Source: JAJCYK01 sp965212195
GTDB taxonomy: Bacteria > Bacteroidota > Bacteroidia > Cytophagales > Cyclobacteriaceae
Assembly: GCA_965212195.1 (NCBI GenBank)
Contig: CBDBUW010000012.1
Span: 248,001-312,000, forward strand
Length of the DNA: 64,000 nt
Reading direction: 5' to 3'
Shown here: piece by piece, positions 18,006 through 27,037 of the stretch
How the letters are laid out: every line of letters starts with the position of its first letter
Position numbering within the stretch: the first letter of the stretch is position 1
Made by a program: the position numbers and the translations under genes
The notes under the pieces: generated by a model
What the model saw: the letters and a program-made list of their open reading frames with translations, nothing else
The model's database searches: none
Told to the model about the DNA's origin: nothing

Positions 18006-18542
18006 TTAATCCCCCACGATTACGCTCCAGTCTTTGCCCATAACGTAACTGGTTCCTCCGGAACTACCGGCGCCTATACCGGTATAAGAATTACGGTAAA
18101 AACTACTTTGGCTTTTTTTGGCCACTTGGACCAAATTGACCAGGGCTGGGCCTCCTTCATAACCGGCGTTGCCGTAGCCATCTACCCAATAACGTCCGGG
18201 CAGTACCGGCCCCAGCAGTTGTTGCAGACCCATAAGGTCTTGAAAATGCAGTTGCCGGCCGTTAATAAATACTCCAGTATTCCCTTTGCTGGCATCCGCC
18301 CGCAGCTGCCCTCCAATATTTAATCCTGGGAGTAGAAACCCTACTGTAGGACCGCCGCTATAACCCCAGGCACCACACACGCGATCATACCAGTAGTTGC
18401 CGTTTTGTACTTGAATCCCATAACGCATTCGGAACTCACTAATGGTTTGATCGGATAGACGTTGGTTATTGACGATAACTTGATCCTGAGCGCTCAGGGA
18501 TTGAAAAGTGATTAGGATAAAAAATAAGCAGATAATTTTCAT
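18006..18542 (-). CDS. secreted protein with YWYD/GYxGG repeats
   Basis: 178 residues with a signal peptide (about 1-18, cut near LSAQ). It has two related motifs: GNYWYDRVCGAWGYSGG at residues 48-64 and GRYWVDGYGNAGYEGG at 116-131, each followed or preceded by an LPG stretch (FLLPGL, PVLPGR). Between them is GGQLRADASKGNTGVFINGR. I know this YWYD-GYEGG pattern only as an uncharacterised repeat in scattered bacterial proteins. Beyond export, nothing can be said of function. It is last in a row with two beta-barrel genes, before a strong terminator. Confidence 0.7.
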   Translation of the reverse strand: MKIICLFFILITFQSLSAQDQVIVNNQRLSDQTISEFRMRYGIQVQNGNYWYDRVCGAWGYSGGPTVGFLLPGLNIGGQLRADASKGNTGVFINGRQLHFQDLMGLQQLLGPVLPGRYWVDGYGNAGYEGGPALVNLVQVAKKSQSSFYRNSYTGIGAGSSGGTSYVMGKDWSVIVGD

Positions 18543-18546
18543 AAGA

Positions 18547-19209
18547 TTAACGGTTTTTAAATTTGTTGATATTTAACCCTACTGTAGCCTTGATTACCTG
18601 GTTCTTGGATTTTGAACCATAGTCAGACTTATATATATCTCTTAGTCCCTGATCAAAGCCCAAACCTAACTGCAACCCGTTATTTAATTCGTATTTTACC
18701 CCGACAGTAAAGCCAAGATCCACGCCATTTAAGCCGTCTGTACCCTTTTCACTACCGGCGTCCTGTCCGTTAACTTCATAAGTTCTTTTCGCGCCCAGTA
18801 AAACAGATGCTTGCGGTCCTGCATAGGCACTTAATCCTCCGGTTATGGGCATTCTGGCTATCACCGGAATATCCAAATAATGAGTAATTAGGGTAGTCTC
18901 GCTGGAATATGACATGGGTTCCATACCATCTCCTCCTTCTTCATACTCATTACTGTCCGTAAAACCTCGCCGAGAGTAGAGCAGACCAGCTCCGAAACTC
19001 AAGTCACCAGTGCAAGCGCCCGGTTCTAAAACAAAGTAGTTCCCCACTTGAATTCCCAAGATGGGATCGCCACCGTCTTCAGTTAATATACAAGCCCCTC
19101 CGGCCGCGGCCGTGGCTTCTGCCGTCACATTATCCATTTTTAGCACACAGCAACTAGCTGTGGCCAGGGTAAGTATTCCCAAACAAAAAATATTGATCAA
19201 TAATCTCAT
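18547..19209 (-). CDS. outer-membrane beta-barrel protein
   Basis: 220 residues. The signal peptide ends in TASCC, which could be a lipobox. The body shows alternating beta-strands typical of porin-family (OMP_b-brl) proteins: LSFGAGLLYSRRGF, THYLDIPVIARMPI, LSAYAGPQASVLLG, VDLGFTVGVKYEL and GLQLGLGFDQGL. It resembles its upstream neighbour in strand pattern, suggesting a duplicated pair. The role (structural barrel or channel) is unknown. Confidence 0.75.
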   Translation of the reverse strand: MRLLINIFCLGILTLATASCCVLKMDNVTAEATAAAGGACILTEDGGDPILGIQVGNYFVLEPGACTGDLSFGAGLLYSRRGFTDSNEYEEGGDGMEPMSYSSETTLITHYLDIPVIARMPITGGLSAYAGPQASVLLGAKRTYEVNGQDAGSEKGTDGLNGVDLGFTVGVKYELNNGLQLGLGFDQGLRDIYKSDYGSKSKNQVIKATVGLNINKFKNR

Positions 19210-19212
19210 GTC

Positions 19213-19854
19213 TTAGTTCTTTAAAGGGATACCCACATAAACTTGAACTACTCTGTTGCTCAACTTGCTGTCGTAGTTGTACTCGGGTTCGATGCCGTCA
19301 CCACCACCGCCGCCAAAGCTGGGCATATCTGAGATATTGTAAATGCCAAATTGCACCCTGGCCCCAATGTTTACTCGATTCATAAGTTGATAGGCGATAC
19401 CAGCGGCGACACCCCAGTCGAAGGATTTTAATGAGCGGTGTTCATCGATATCGCGGTCGATCTCGCTACCGAAATAGGTGCCTTTCGCTTGCCCCGCAAA
19501 TTTGATTCCGATATATGGCCCGGCATGAACAGAGATATTTTCGGTCAAAAAGTAACGGGCCAGCACCGGTACGTTGATGTAGTGCAGGTGTTCGTTATAG
19601 TCCAGGCTACTGGCGGAGTTGTCAAAGTGAGCTCCTTGTAGAGAATACAATAATTCGGGCTGGATGTAAAGCTGATCAATGATATTGAAATTGACAAAGG
19701 CACCCAAATGCAGGCCGATCTTCATCTTATTATCCGACACTTCACCGCCGTAGTTGGTAAAATTCAATCCTCCTTTAATCCCGATCTGATCCTGAGCTTT
19801 AACAGGTGCAGCCCACAGTACCAGAGCTGTAAAGATGATAAGCATAGATTTCAT
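19213..19854 (-). CDS. porin-family outer-membrane beta-barrel protein
   Basis: 213 residues from the Met at 19854 (MKSMLIIFTALVLWAAPVKA, a clean signal peptide). A frame opening at 19896 adds 14 residues ahead of this signal and is unlikely. Barrel strands include GIKGGLNFTNYGG, LYIQPELLYSLQGA, YINVPVLARYFLT, ISVHAGPYIGIKFAG and VNIGARVQFGIYNI, the common OMP_b-brl_2 pattern. It is divergent from the ECF sigma gene at 20061, so it is a candidate target of that sigma factor; this is an inference from position. Confidence 0.8.
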   Translation of the reverse strand: MKSMLIIFTALVLWAAPVKAQDQIGIKGGLNFTNYGGEVSDNKMKIGLHLGAFVNFNIIDQLYIQPELLYSLQGAHFDNSASSLDYNEHLHYINVPVLARYFLTENISVHAGPYIGIKFAGQAKGTYFGSEIDRDIDEHRSLKSFDWGVAAGIAYQLMNRVNIGARVQFGIYNISDMPSFGGGGGDGIEPEYNYDSKLSNRVVQVYVGIPLKN

Positions 19855-20060
19855 AGTGATAAAGTTTATGGTTCTTAAAAGTTGAATTCTAGACACATTG
19901 GTCTTTTTTGGGTTTAGTCAACATTTAGACCCGGGAGTAAACAGCTCACACCATTTTTTTTCTATTTTTTATTAAAAAAGTTAAATTACAGCTGGTTAAC
20001 GGCGGTATTTTTTCAGTTTCGTTTACTTTTTGGAAGTAGGTTTTACTAAATGAAAAGCTC

Positions 20061-20618
20061 TTGAAGGAGGATGTCATTTCGGGCATTAAAAATGGTAATG
20101 AACAGGCCGTGGTGGAACTGTATAATACCTATAAAAATGACTTCATCCGTTGGTCGGGATTCCGCTATCAATTAGATGAAGAAGATGCTCTGGACGTCTT
20201 TCAGGAAGTGGTTATCAGCTTTTACGAGAATGTAAAAAAGGGAAAGCTGGATAAGATCAACTACCAACTCAAGACTTACTTATTCGCAATTGGAAAGAAC
20301 ATGATTATTAACCGCATCAAGTATGATCAAAGATTTGATCATGGCGCAGACCCCACTGATGAAGTGGAGACCTTCAACCTTGCCGAACAGGAAATAGAAG
20401 TAAATCAGCGGCATGGTGTTATAATTGCCCAGTTGGAAAAGATGGGCGAGCCCTGTTATTCAATTCTTAAGCTTTTCTTTTACGATTCGTTTTCAATGGA
20501 GGCTATTGCCAACAATCTGCAATACAAGAACTCCAATGTAGTAAAATCACAAAAACTACGCTGCATAAATGAGCTGCGAAAGAGGGTTAAGGAAAACTAC
20601 GGACCTGAAGATCTATAA
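20061..20618 (+). CDS. ECF-type RNA polymerase sigma factor
   Basis: 185 residues. No in-frame ATG precedes it; TTG at 20061 is the best start. Region 2 is DEEDALDVFQEVVISFYENV followed by YLFAIGKNMIINRIKYDQRF (residues ~38-95). Region 4 is LEKMGEPCYSILKLFFYDSF with SMEAIANNLQYKNSNVVKSQ (about 130-175), the DNA-recognition helix-turn-helix. The next gene begins 3 bp later and looks like its anti-sigma partner. It probably directs transcription of envelope genes, possibly the divergent barrel genes and its own operon. Confidence 0.88.
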   Translation: MKEDVISGIKNGNEQAVVELYNTYKNDFIRWSGFRYQLDEEDALDVFQEVVISFYENVKKGKLDKINYQLKTYLFAIGKNMIINRIKYDQRFDHGADPTDEVETFNLAEQEIEVNQRHGVIIAQLEKMGEPCYSILKLFFYDSFSMEAIANNLQYKNSNVVKSQKLRCINELRKRVKENYGPEDL

Positions 20619-20621
20619 TAG

Positions 20622-21362
20622 GTGAGCGACTATAATATTGATATCGACGAAGTAAGAGATTATCTGCAGGATAAACTCAGCAGCCAGCGCAAGCAGGAGA
20701 TCGATAAAATGATCGCCTCAGACCCTGAATATGCCCGGGAATTTACTGAGCAAAAGGAATTGGTAGAATCTATGACCATGTTTTACCGAGGTAAGCTTAA
20801 GCAAAGACTGAAAGAAGAGGATCAGGCAAAACGGCCTGCACAGGGTAAGAGTGCCTCAATAGACAAAAGGAGATGGTGGGCTATGGTTGCGTCCTTAGCA
20901 TTGATCGCGGTATCAGGGTATCTGCTATTCTTTAGCGATCCCAGTTCCCAGGAGCTGTTTGATGAACACTATAAGCCCTATTATAATGTATTGAGCAGCG
21001 GCGAACGCTCTGGTGAGATAACCGAGATGGACGCCATGTCTTTATATGAACGCGGACGCTATCAGGAGGCCATAATTGCCTTCCATGAAGAGATCAAGGA
21101 TCCGTCCAGCCAAACTGCCTTGGTTTTCTATCTGGGACTTAGCTACCTGGCTACAGACCAACCGTTAAAAGCTATTGAAAAGATTGAAAAAGTAATTTCA
21201 GGACCTGCCACTGTGCTGCAAGAACCTGCTCAATGGTACTTGGGTTTAGCTTATCTCAAGGCAGAGGATATTGAGAATGCCAAAAGGCTTTTCAACGAAA
21301 TTCAAAATAGTGGTGGTGCCTATCAGGATCAATCCTCAGAGATTTTAGACCAACTGCCATAA
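20622..21362 (+). CDS. membrane anti-sigma-like protein with periplasmic TPR domain
   Basis: 246 residues from a GTG start. Residues 1-83 are cytoplasmic and resemble anti-sigma N termini (DEVRDYLQDKLSSQRKQEID). KRR precedes one membrane helix (about 84-103, MVASLALIAVSGYLLFF), predicting N-in/C-out topology. Residues ~130-246 are TPR-like (AMSLYERGRYQEAIIAFHEE, LVFYLGLSYLATDQPLKAIE, QWYLGLAYLKAEDIENAKRL). Position right after the sigma gene and before a TPR-CHAT protease suggests it holds the sigma factor inactive and is sensed or cut from outside. No zinc (HxxxCxxC) motif is present. Confidence 0.75.
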   Translation: MSDYNIDIDEVRDYLQDKLSSQRKQEIDKMIASDPEYAREFTEQKELVESMTMFYRGKLKQRLKEEDQAKRPAQGKSASIDKRRWWAMVASLALIAVSGYLLFFSDPSSQELFDEHYKPYYNVLSSGERSGEITEMDAMSLYERGRYQEAIIAFHEEIKDPSSQTALVFYLGLSYLATDQPLKAIEKIEKVISGPATVLQEPAQWYLGLAYLKAEDIENAKRLFNEIQNSGGAYQDQSSEILDQLP

Positions 21363-21443
21363 GATCTTCTCATAAATAGTTACGAATCCATCCAAGGATC
21401 ATTAAATTAGCTATAGCAGCTATTAGGTGAACATAAGCCCGCA

Positions 21444-24400
21444 TTGATGAAAAAACACATGCTGATAGGCGGTTTGGCCCTAGTGCTTTCCATAACTCAA
21501 AACTATGCCCAAACGCCGGAGTTGGTTGATAGCCTTCTACAGAATTTAAATACAGCCACGTTGGATAGCGTTAAAGCAGATGCTATGCTCTCTCTTAGTG
21601 GCGTATTTCGAAATTCCAATCCGGAAAGAGCACTAGGTTACGCTCAACAAGCCCTGGACCTAAGCAGATCCATTAACTACATTAAAGGGCAGGCCTCTGC
21701 TTTATTCCATTTTGGAGCTATCAACTCGGGACAATCGGACTACTCCTCAGCCTTAAAATACTATCAACAAGCTCTTTCCATAGCTGAAAACAGTACTCTA
21801 AAAAGAGAGCCGGTACAGTATAAACTGAATATAGGGATCATATATGATATTACGGGGGATGCGGCTAAAGCCATGGAAATTTATGAAGAGGTGCTCGAAG
21901 ACTCTAGAGTCATTAAAGATACGGTATTAGAAACCAGCGCATTTCAAAATATGGCTATTCTGCATGTCTATCAAGGTGAGTTGAGTAAAGCCAAGGAGTA
22001 TTTCATAAAGGCCAAAAATGTAGTTGAAAAGATCAACCATCCGGAAATGTTGGGTCAAATCACCAATAATCTGGCCACAGTCTATTCTCAGCTTTATGAA
22101 TTTGACTCCGCCAAAGTCTACTATCAAGAGTCTTTGGAGCTATGGAAAAACCGAGAAAACCAGTTTCAGGTAGCCAGGACTATGTATAATATGGCTATTG
22201 ACGAGCTGGAAACGGGAAGTGGACAGGAAGCGGAACGACTTTGGAAGCGTTCGCTGGAGATCAGAGAACAATTGGGTGATGCCCGGGGAGTGGGCCTTTG
22301 TCAGAGCGCCTTAGGCTCATACTATTCGGACCGAAGAGATTACAGCAAGGCGGTAAATTTTTTCCAACAAAGCTTACACTCATTTGAAAAAGCAGGCCTT
22401 AAAAGAGAGATTGTTTCTACCAGGACCAACATGGCATTGGCGCAGCATAAAATGGGTGAACTAAAAGCGGCCAATGAAGGTTTGGCTGCGGCTTTAAGCC
22501 TTGCTGAGGAAATACAGGACCTTACCGGCATAGCCAACGCCCATTACCACCTGGGCTTGGTAGAGTTTGAAATGGACAACCTCGAAATAGCAGCTCAACG
22601 GTTGGATTGGTCTGCTGAAAATTTTGAAAAAGTAAAGAATTGGGAAGGTGTGGGTAAAAGCCTTCATCAAAGGGGAAAGGTAGCTCAGTCTCAGGGTTTG
22701 GAGCAAGCTGCTTTAAGCTATTATCAAAAGTCCTGGCAAACCTATAACCAGGTATTCAACACCCATGAAAAGTTGTCGGAAGTATATAACACCACCAGCC
22801 ACTATTATTTAGAGAGAAATGATATGGCAAAAGCTCATAAGTTCCAGGAACTGGCCTTACAAGCTCTGATACCTGACACACTGGCTGCCCAGGAGAAACA
22901 TTTGCTAAAAGCTACTATAAGCCTTCCGAGCCTGTTGGAAGTAATCCTGACCCGGGCGCGCATCAAGGAAACTAAGGGTAGTCTATACGATGCCCTGGCA
23001 GATTATAACCAATGTCTGGAAATAGTAGACAGTTTACAAGCAGACTTTCGGGCTGAATCCCAACAAGTATTAATGGGAAATGCTTTTGCCATATACGACG
23101 GTGCCCTGGAGGTTTTGGAACAATTGTATTCCCAGGGAAACACCGAAGTGCTGGACCAGGTGTTGGCCTTAATGGAAGGTTATAAAAGCCTGTTGTTGAA
23201 TGAGGCTTTCATGAGGACCCAGGCATTGGAATTTGCGGGTGTTCCATCGGCAGTGACCCGAAAGGAGGAGGCATTTAAAAACCGCATAGGATTTCTGAAA
23301 CAAAAAATATGGGATGCTCAGCGGGACAACGATGAAACAGGGCTGGCAGAAATTGAGGGTAAGTTGTTTATGGAGGAAAATAACTACGACAATTTCAAAG
23401 CGCAGTTACGTAAAGACTATCCCAAGTATTACCAGCTGCGATATACCAGATCCTTTCCAACGGTCAAGGAAGTACAAGACAAGATATTAAGTGATGACCA
23501 GGCTATGGTCGAGTACTTTATCGGCAAAAACAAACTATTTGCCCTGGCCATAAGCCCGCTGGGGGAACAACTGATCAGTATTCCTTATAGTAAGGAGCTT
23601 GCAGCTGATCTCACGTTGTTTTACCAGCTAAGCTCTAAAAGGACGGCTATTGCTGATTATGAAGCCGAGGTCAGGAAGTATGCCGAAACCGCCTATCATC
23701 TTTATCAAAGCTTGCTATATCCCATGGAAACGGTATTGCAGAACTATAACCTGATCATTATTCCGGATGGAGCTTTACACTTTATAACCTTCTCCGGATT
23801 ATTGACGGAACCGTCCAACGAGTTGAACTTTGCGAAACTTCCCTATTTGATTCGTAAGGTTAGTACTAGTTACTATTATTCGGCCGGACTGTTACAGACC
23901 AGTCTGCAGGCTGGCAATCGGGAACAGCCCAAATCCATGCTAGCCCTTACCCCGGAAGTACGCGGGCCCCAAGAATTTGACAATTTGATGGCATTTAGGG
24001 AGGGGGATGAATTGGGCCGGATCCCAGGAGCTTATTACGAGGTAGTAAATATCGGTGAGTTGATAGGTGCAGATTTCTACACCGGTACAGAAGTTAGCGA
24101 AAGCAATTTTAAACGCATGGCTAATGATTATAAAGTGCTGCACCTAGCTATGCACGGAGTAGTGGATGATCAACATCCAAACTTTTTCCAGGTTAGTGTT
24201 CAATTCTGAAAATGACACCCTTTAATGATGGATTGCTGCACACTTATGAGCTCTATAACATGAAACTAAATGCTGATCTGGTGGTGCTCAGCGCCTGTAA
24301 TACGGGCTATGGTGCCTTGATGAAAGGGGAGGGGTTATTGAGCTTGGGTCACAGTTTTGCGTATGCCGGGTGTCCAAATATCTTAATGAGCAAGTGGCCG

Positions 24401-24734
24401 GCAGCGGACCAACCCACCAATGAGCTCATGCAGTATTTCTATGCTCAAATAAAAGGATGGGGTGCCAAAAGACGAGGCGCTTCGCCAGGCCAAACTGCAA
24501 TATTTAGGTACTGGTGACAAGATCACCACTCATCCCGTTTTTTGGGCCAACTTTGTGCTGGTAGGGAATAATTTACCGGTAGAATTGGAGCGCACCAGTT
24601 GGGCTGCCTGGGTAGTTTTGGGAGCGGTACTGCTGATACTAATTAGCATACTGTTGATTAAAATGCGTAAGCGAAGAAAGTTGGTTGCTGGGGGGGGTCG
24701 TCGTGATGATCCGGATAGTGATCGTTTATGGTGA
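21444..24734 (+). pseudogene. TPR-CHAT protease, frame broken by three +1 shifts
   Basis: Signal peptide (residues ~1-22), then about ten tetratricopeptide repeats to residue ~480, a helical linker, and a C-terminal CHAT (caspase-like) domain. The catalytic His (~904) is in LHLAMHGVVDD and the Cys (codon 24296-24298) in LSACNTGYG. One membrane helix (WVVLGAVLLILISILLI) and a basic cytoplasmic tail end the protein. The frame stops at 24209, reopens at 24212 and again from about 24456. Removing one T from 24183-24187, one T from 24221-24223 and one G from 24455-24456 restores a continuous ~1095-residue CHAT protein. Lesions sit in short homopolymers, so sequencing error is a serious alternative to real decay. 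Third gene of the sigma/anti-sigma set. Confidence 0.85.
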
Positions 24735-24806
24735 CTATTTCCGGATTAGACGTTAGATAAAGGTTTTTTGCGCATATAAACTAGTTAGCAGCAATATGGT
24801 TTAATT

Positions 24807-25070
24807 ATGACCAAAGACAAAAAAGCACGGATGGAGAATATTTATGGAAAGCCTGAAATTAGTTCGGGGCATGATATTGCTGTAACAAGTAGTCAATGGT
24901 TTGGAGCTCTATTCTTTTACTTGATTAATTTGGGCAAAATTCCTTTAAAAGAACTTTGGACGAGAAAATACTCTCGACGTAATCTTTGGGTTGGCTATCT
25001 TATTAAACTGTTGTTTCTTGCCTTATTAGTATTTTTAGCCTGGAAATACTATTTAAAAGATATGGTCTAA
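24807..25070 (+). CDS. small membrane protein, unknown
   Basis: 87 residues. A charged N terminus (MTKDKKARMENIYGK) is followed by a first hydrophobic stretch (WFGALFFYLINLG, ~31-43), a basic loop (WTRKYSRRN) and a clear C-terminal membrane helix (WVGYLIKLLFLALLVFLAW, ~61-79). It starts 72 bp after the CHAT gene on the same strand. I do not recognise a family. Frame and composition look genuine, with typical codon use. Confidence 0.5.
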   Translation: MTKDKKARMENIYGKPEISSGHDIAVTSSQWFGALFFYLINLGKIPLKELWTRKYSRRNLWVGYLIKLLFLALLVFLAWKYYLKDMV

Positions 25071-25231
25071 TAGTACAGCTGACAACTTACGTGATATCTC
25101 CGGCCTCCATTTTTTTCTGTATTTTTAGATTCGGCCTGATGCACATAGCTTTGGCCGATGTAAAGCATTCCCATGATATATTGTAGCACCTAATCACCAA
25201 TGTATCGTCATCACTTATAAAGATCCCTAGA

Positions 25232-25930
25232 ATGACCTCACCAAAAGGAATGGCAACGCTTACCGGAACGTTATACTTGTCTTTACTACCCTTTGGGATT
25301 TTTAGCTTTGTTTATGTTCCGTCCATAATATTTGTACATGGTGATATTTCAGAAACGATCAATAACATCATTGAACATGAGTGGATTTTCCGAATGGGCA
25401 CCATCAGCCACTTAATAAGTCAGGTTTTGGTGGTTTTTCTGGCTCTATCTATGTTTCGTCTCTTTAAATATGTGAACAAGGATAGGACAGTACTCATGGT
25501 AGTCCTTGCCCTCCTCGGCCTACCCGTAGCATTCCTTAACGAAGTTCATAATCTCGCGGTAATTCGGCTGCTTGCCCCTGAATACAATATGTTTACCTCG
25601 GATCAGCTCAACGCCCAGGTGATGCTATTTCTGGACATGAGCCGGAATGGAGTGCTAATTGCCCAAATCTTCTGGGGACTCTGGCTGTTACCTTTAGGAT
25701 TGTTGGTATATAAATCAGGATTCTTACCGAAGCTTTTGGGTATTCTTGTTTTGATAGCAGGATGTGCTTATTTGTTTGATTCGATCATGCAGCTTCTGCT
25801 CCCTGGTTTTTTGTTAATAAGCCGATTCACCTTTATCTTTGAAATAATTCTTCCCATTTGGCTCTTAGTCAAAGGGGTTGATGAGGTAAATTGGAAGAAA
25901 CTTGTTCCAAAAACTGAGTTTAATAACTAA
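25232..25930 (+). CDS. DUF4386 family membrane protein
   Basis: 232 residues with six to seven membrane segments and the DUF4386 layout: a short N terminus, a first helix LYLSLLPFGIFSFVYV, then FRMGTISHLISQVLVVFLAL, an extramembrane acidic loop (LAPEYNMFTSDQLNAQ), and FWGLWLLPLGLLVYKSGFLP. The family is common in Bacteroidota and Firmicutes; function unknown. An exact -7-like box TAGCTTTG lies at 25146-25153, without a convincing -33 element. Confidence 0.78.
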   Translation: MTSPKGMATLTGTLYLSLLPFGIFSFVYVPSIIFVHGDISETINNIIEHEWIFRMGTISHLISQVLVVFLALSMFRLFKYVNKDRTVLMVVLALLGLPVAFLNEVHNLAVIRLLAPEYNMFTSDQLNAQVMLFLDMSRNGVLIAQIFWGLWLLPLGLLVYKSGFLPKLLGILVLIAGCAYLFDSIMQLLLPGFLLISRFTFIFEIILPIWLLVKGVDEVNWKKLVPKTEFNN

Positions 25931-26236
25931 TAGTTGGGGATTGAGTTTAAATGAACGTTTGGCAACAATGTAGATAGCTTATGGCCGAGAATCACCAAAT
26001 TGAAGCTTTTCGACTCTTAGCCCAAGTTCGTTTGGGGCGGACAGGAAAGTGCTTTTGTAACCTCCATGAAATTCTAATTACTCCGTGAGGCTCCGTGCCA
26101 AAGCATTCCTGTAAGCTGCGGAATGAGAATTGAACCCTTAGCCTAAAAAACCTATACTTTTAATTCAAAAAGATGCTGTCATATTTGGTATTGTACGTAT
26201 ATCAGTACATCTTTATATGTTACTATAAAGTAACAT
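25931..26236. other. 306-bp intergenic region
   Basis: I see no open frame of note. It holds a weak hairpin (CATTCC/GGAATG, 26104-26125), a short inverted repeat TGTAC-n8-GTACA near 26192-26209, and the left arm and centre of the ArsR-type palindrome at its right end. The rest shows nothing I can interpret. Confidence 0.4.
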
Positions 26237-26238
26237 AT
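26215..26238. promoter_or_regulatory. perfect palindrome at the ArsR-SRPBCC start, candidate autoregulatory operator
   Basis: ATATGTTACT (26215-26224), centre ATAA, AGTAACATAT (26229-26238): 10 bp of perfect dyad symmetry. The right arm includes the first two bases of the start codon at 26237. ArsR-family dimers typically bind AT-rich 10-2/4-10 inverted repeats over their own promoters, so this is a strong autoregulation candidate. Confidence 0.65.
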
Positions 26239-27037
26239 GATGCAAATCACTGAATCAGAAGATATACTAGTTTGGAAGGCCTTAGCTGATCCCACTAGGA
26301 GGGCTTTGTTAGATAGCCTTAGAGAGGCACCACAAACCACCGGAGCGCTGTCTGCCATTTTCAATCATGTAGGCCGCTGTGCCATTATGAAGCACTTGGG
26401 GATTCTGCAGCAGGCCAACCTTATATCTGTACAGCGGCAAGGAAAGTACCGCTGGAACTACCTCAATGCTATTCCTATCCAGAACATCTATGAAAGATGG
26501 GTAAAACAATATCAGATAATGTGGACTGCCGGATTAAGTCAACTGAAAAAATACACTGAACATTCTTTAAATTCAAGGACCATGGATACTACCATATCTA
26601 CTGCTACCATCAAACTATCAGTACCTATTAAAGCCCCCCAGGATCATGTGTGGAAATGTCTGCTGCATGAAGTGAACGCCTGGTGGCCTCATGACTTCTA
26701 CACCAGTTCGAAAACTCAAAAATTTACCATTGAGCCTCAGGTAGGTGGGCGCATGTATGAAGATTACGGTAATAATGAGGGGCTTTTATGGGCCCAGGTC
26801 ATTGTGCTGGAATCTCCCAAGAATTTAGAGCTAAAGGGTCACCTAACCCCACAATTCGGAGGTCCGGCGCTAAATTTCTTAAAGCTAACGTTGACTCACC
26901 AGGACGGGATAACGTCCTTGGAGCTTACCGATACCGTAATGGGCGAGGTAGACCAAGGGAACGTCAGCTCGTTGGAGAGCGGATGGAAAATGTTGTTTGC
27001 TGAGGCCTTTAAAGCTTACACGGAAAAAACCGCTTAG
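26237..27037 (+). CDS. ArsR-family HTH regulator fused to an SRPBCC (AHSA1-like) domain
   Basis: 266 residues. Residues ~1-100 are an ArsR winged helix: VWKALADPTRRALLDSLREA, TTGALSAIF, HLGILQQANLISVQRQGKYR, ending in the usual WNYLNAIPIQNIYERWV. No metal-binding Cys pair (CVC) is present, so it belongs to the metal-independent SdpR-like group. Residues ~115-266 are an SRPBCC hydrophobic-ligand domain (STATIKLSVPIKAPQDHVWK, VGGRMYEDYG, WKMLFAEAFKAYTEK). In many genomes these are separate neighbouring genes; here one frame covers both. A ligand in the SRPBCC pocket may control DNA binding. The stop interlocks with that of the tricorn-like gene. Confidence 0.85.
   Translation: MMQITESEDILVWKALADPTRRALLDSLREAPQTTGALSAIFNHVGRCAIMKHLGILQQANLISVQRQGKYRWNYLNAIPIQNIYERWVKQYQIMWTAGLSQLKKYTEHSLNSRTMDTTISTATIKLSVPIKAPQDHVWKCLLHEVNAWWPHDFYTSSKTQKFTIEPQVGGRMYEDYGNNEGLLWAQVIVLESPKNLELKGHLTPQFGGPALNFLKLTLTHQDGITSLELTDTVMGEVDQGNVSSLESGWKMLFAEAFKAYTEKTA

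Noticed and set aside
20061..24734. Type III-E CRISPR (Craspase) locus
   Set aside because: No repeat array and no gRAMP/Cas7-11 gene are present; only the sigma/CHAT logic is similar.
24741..24760. GTTAGAT matching the attC box GTTRRRY
   Set aside because: No complementary RYYYAAC arm is found upstream; a single 7-mer match is expected by chance.
25146..25153. TAGCTTTG as promoter of the DUF4386 gene
   Set aside because: No -33 TTG at the right distance; mentioned only in the gene entry.
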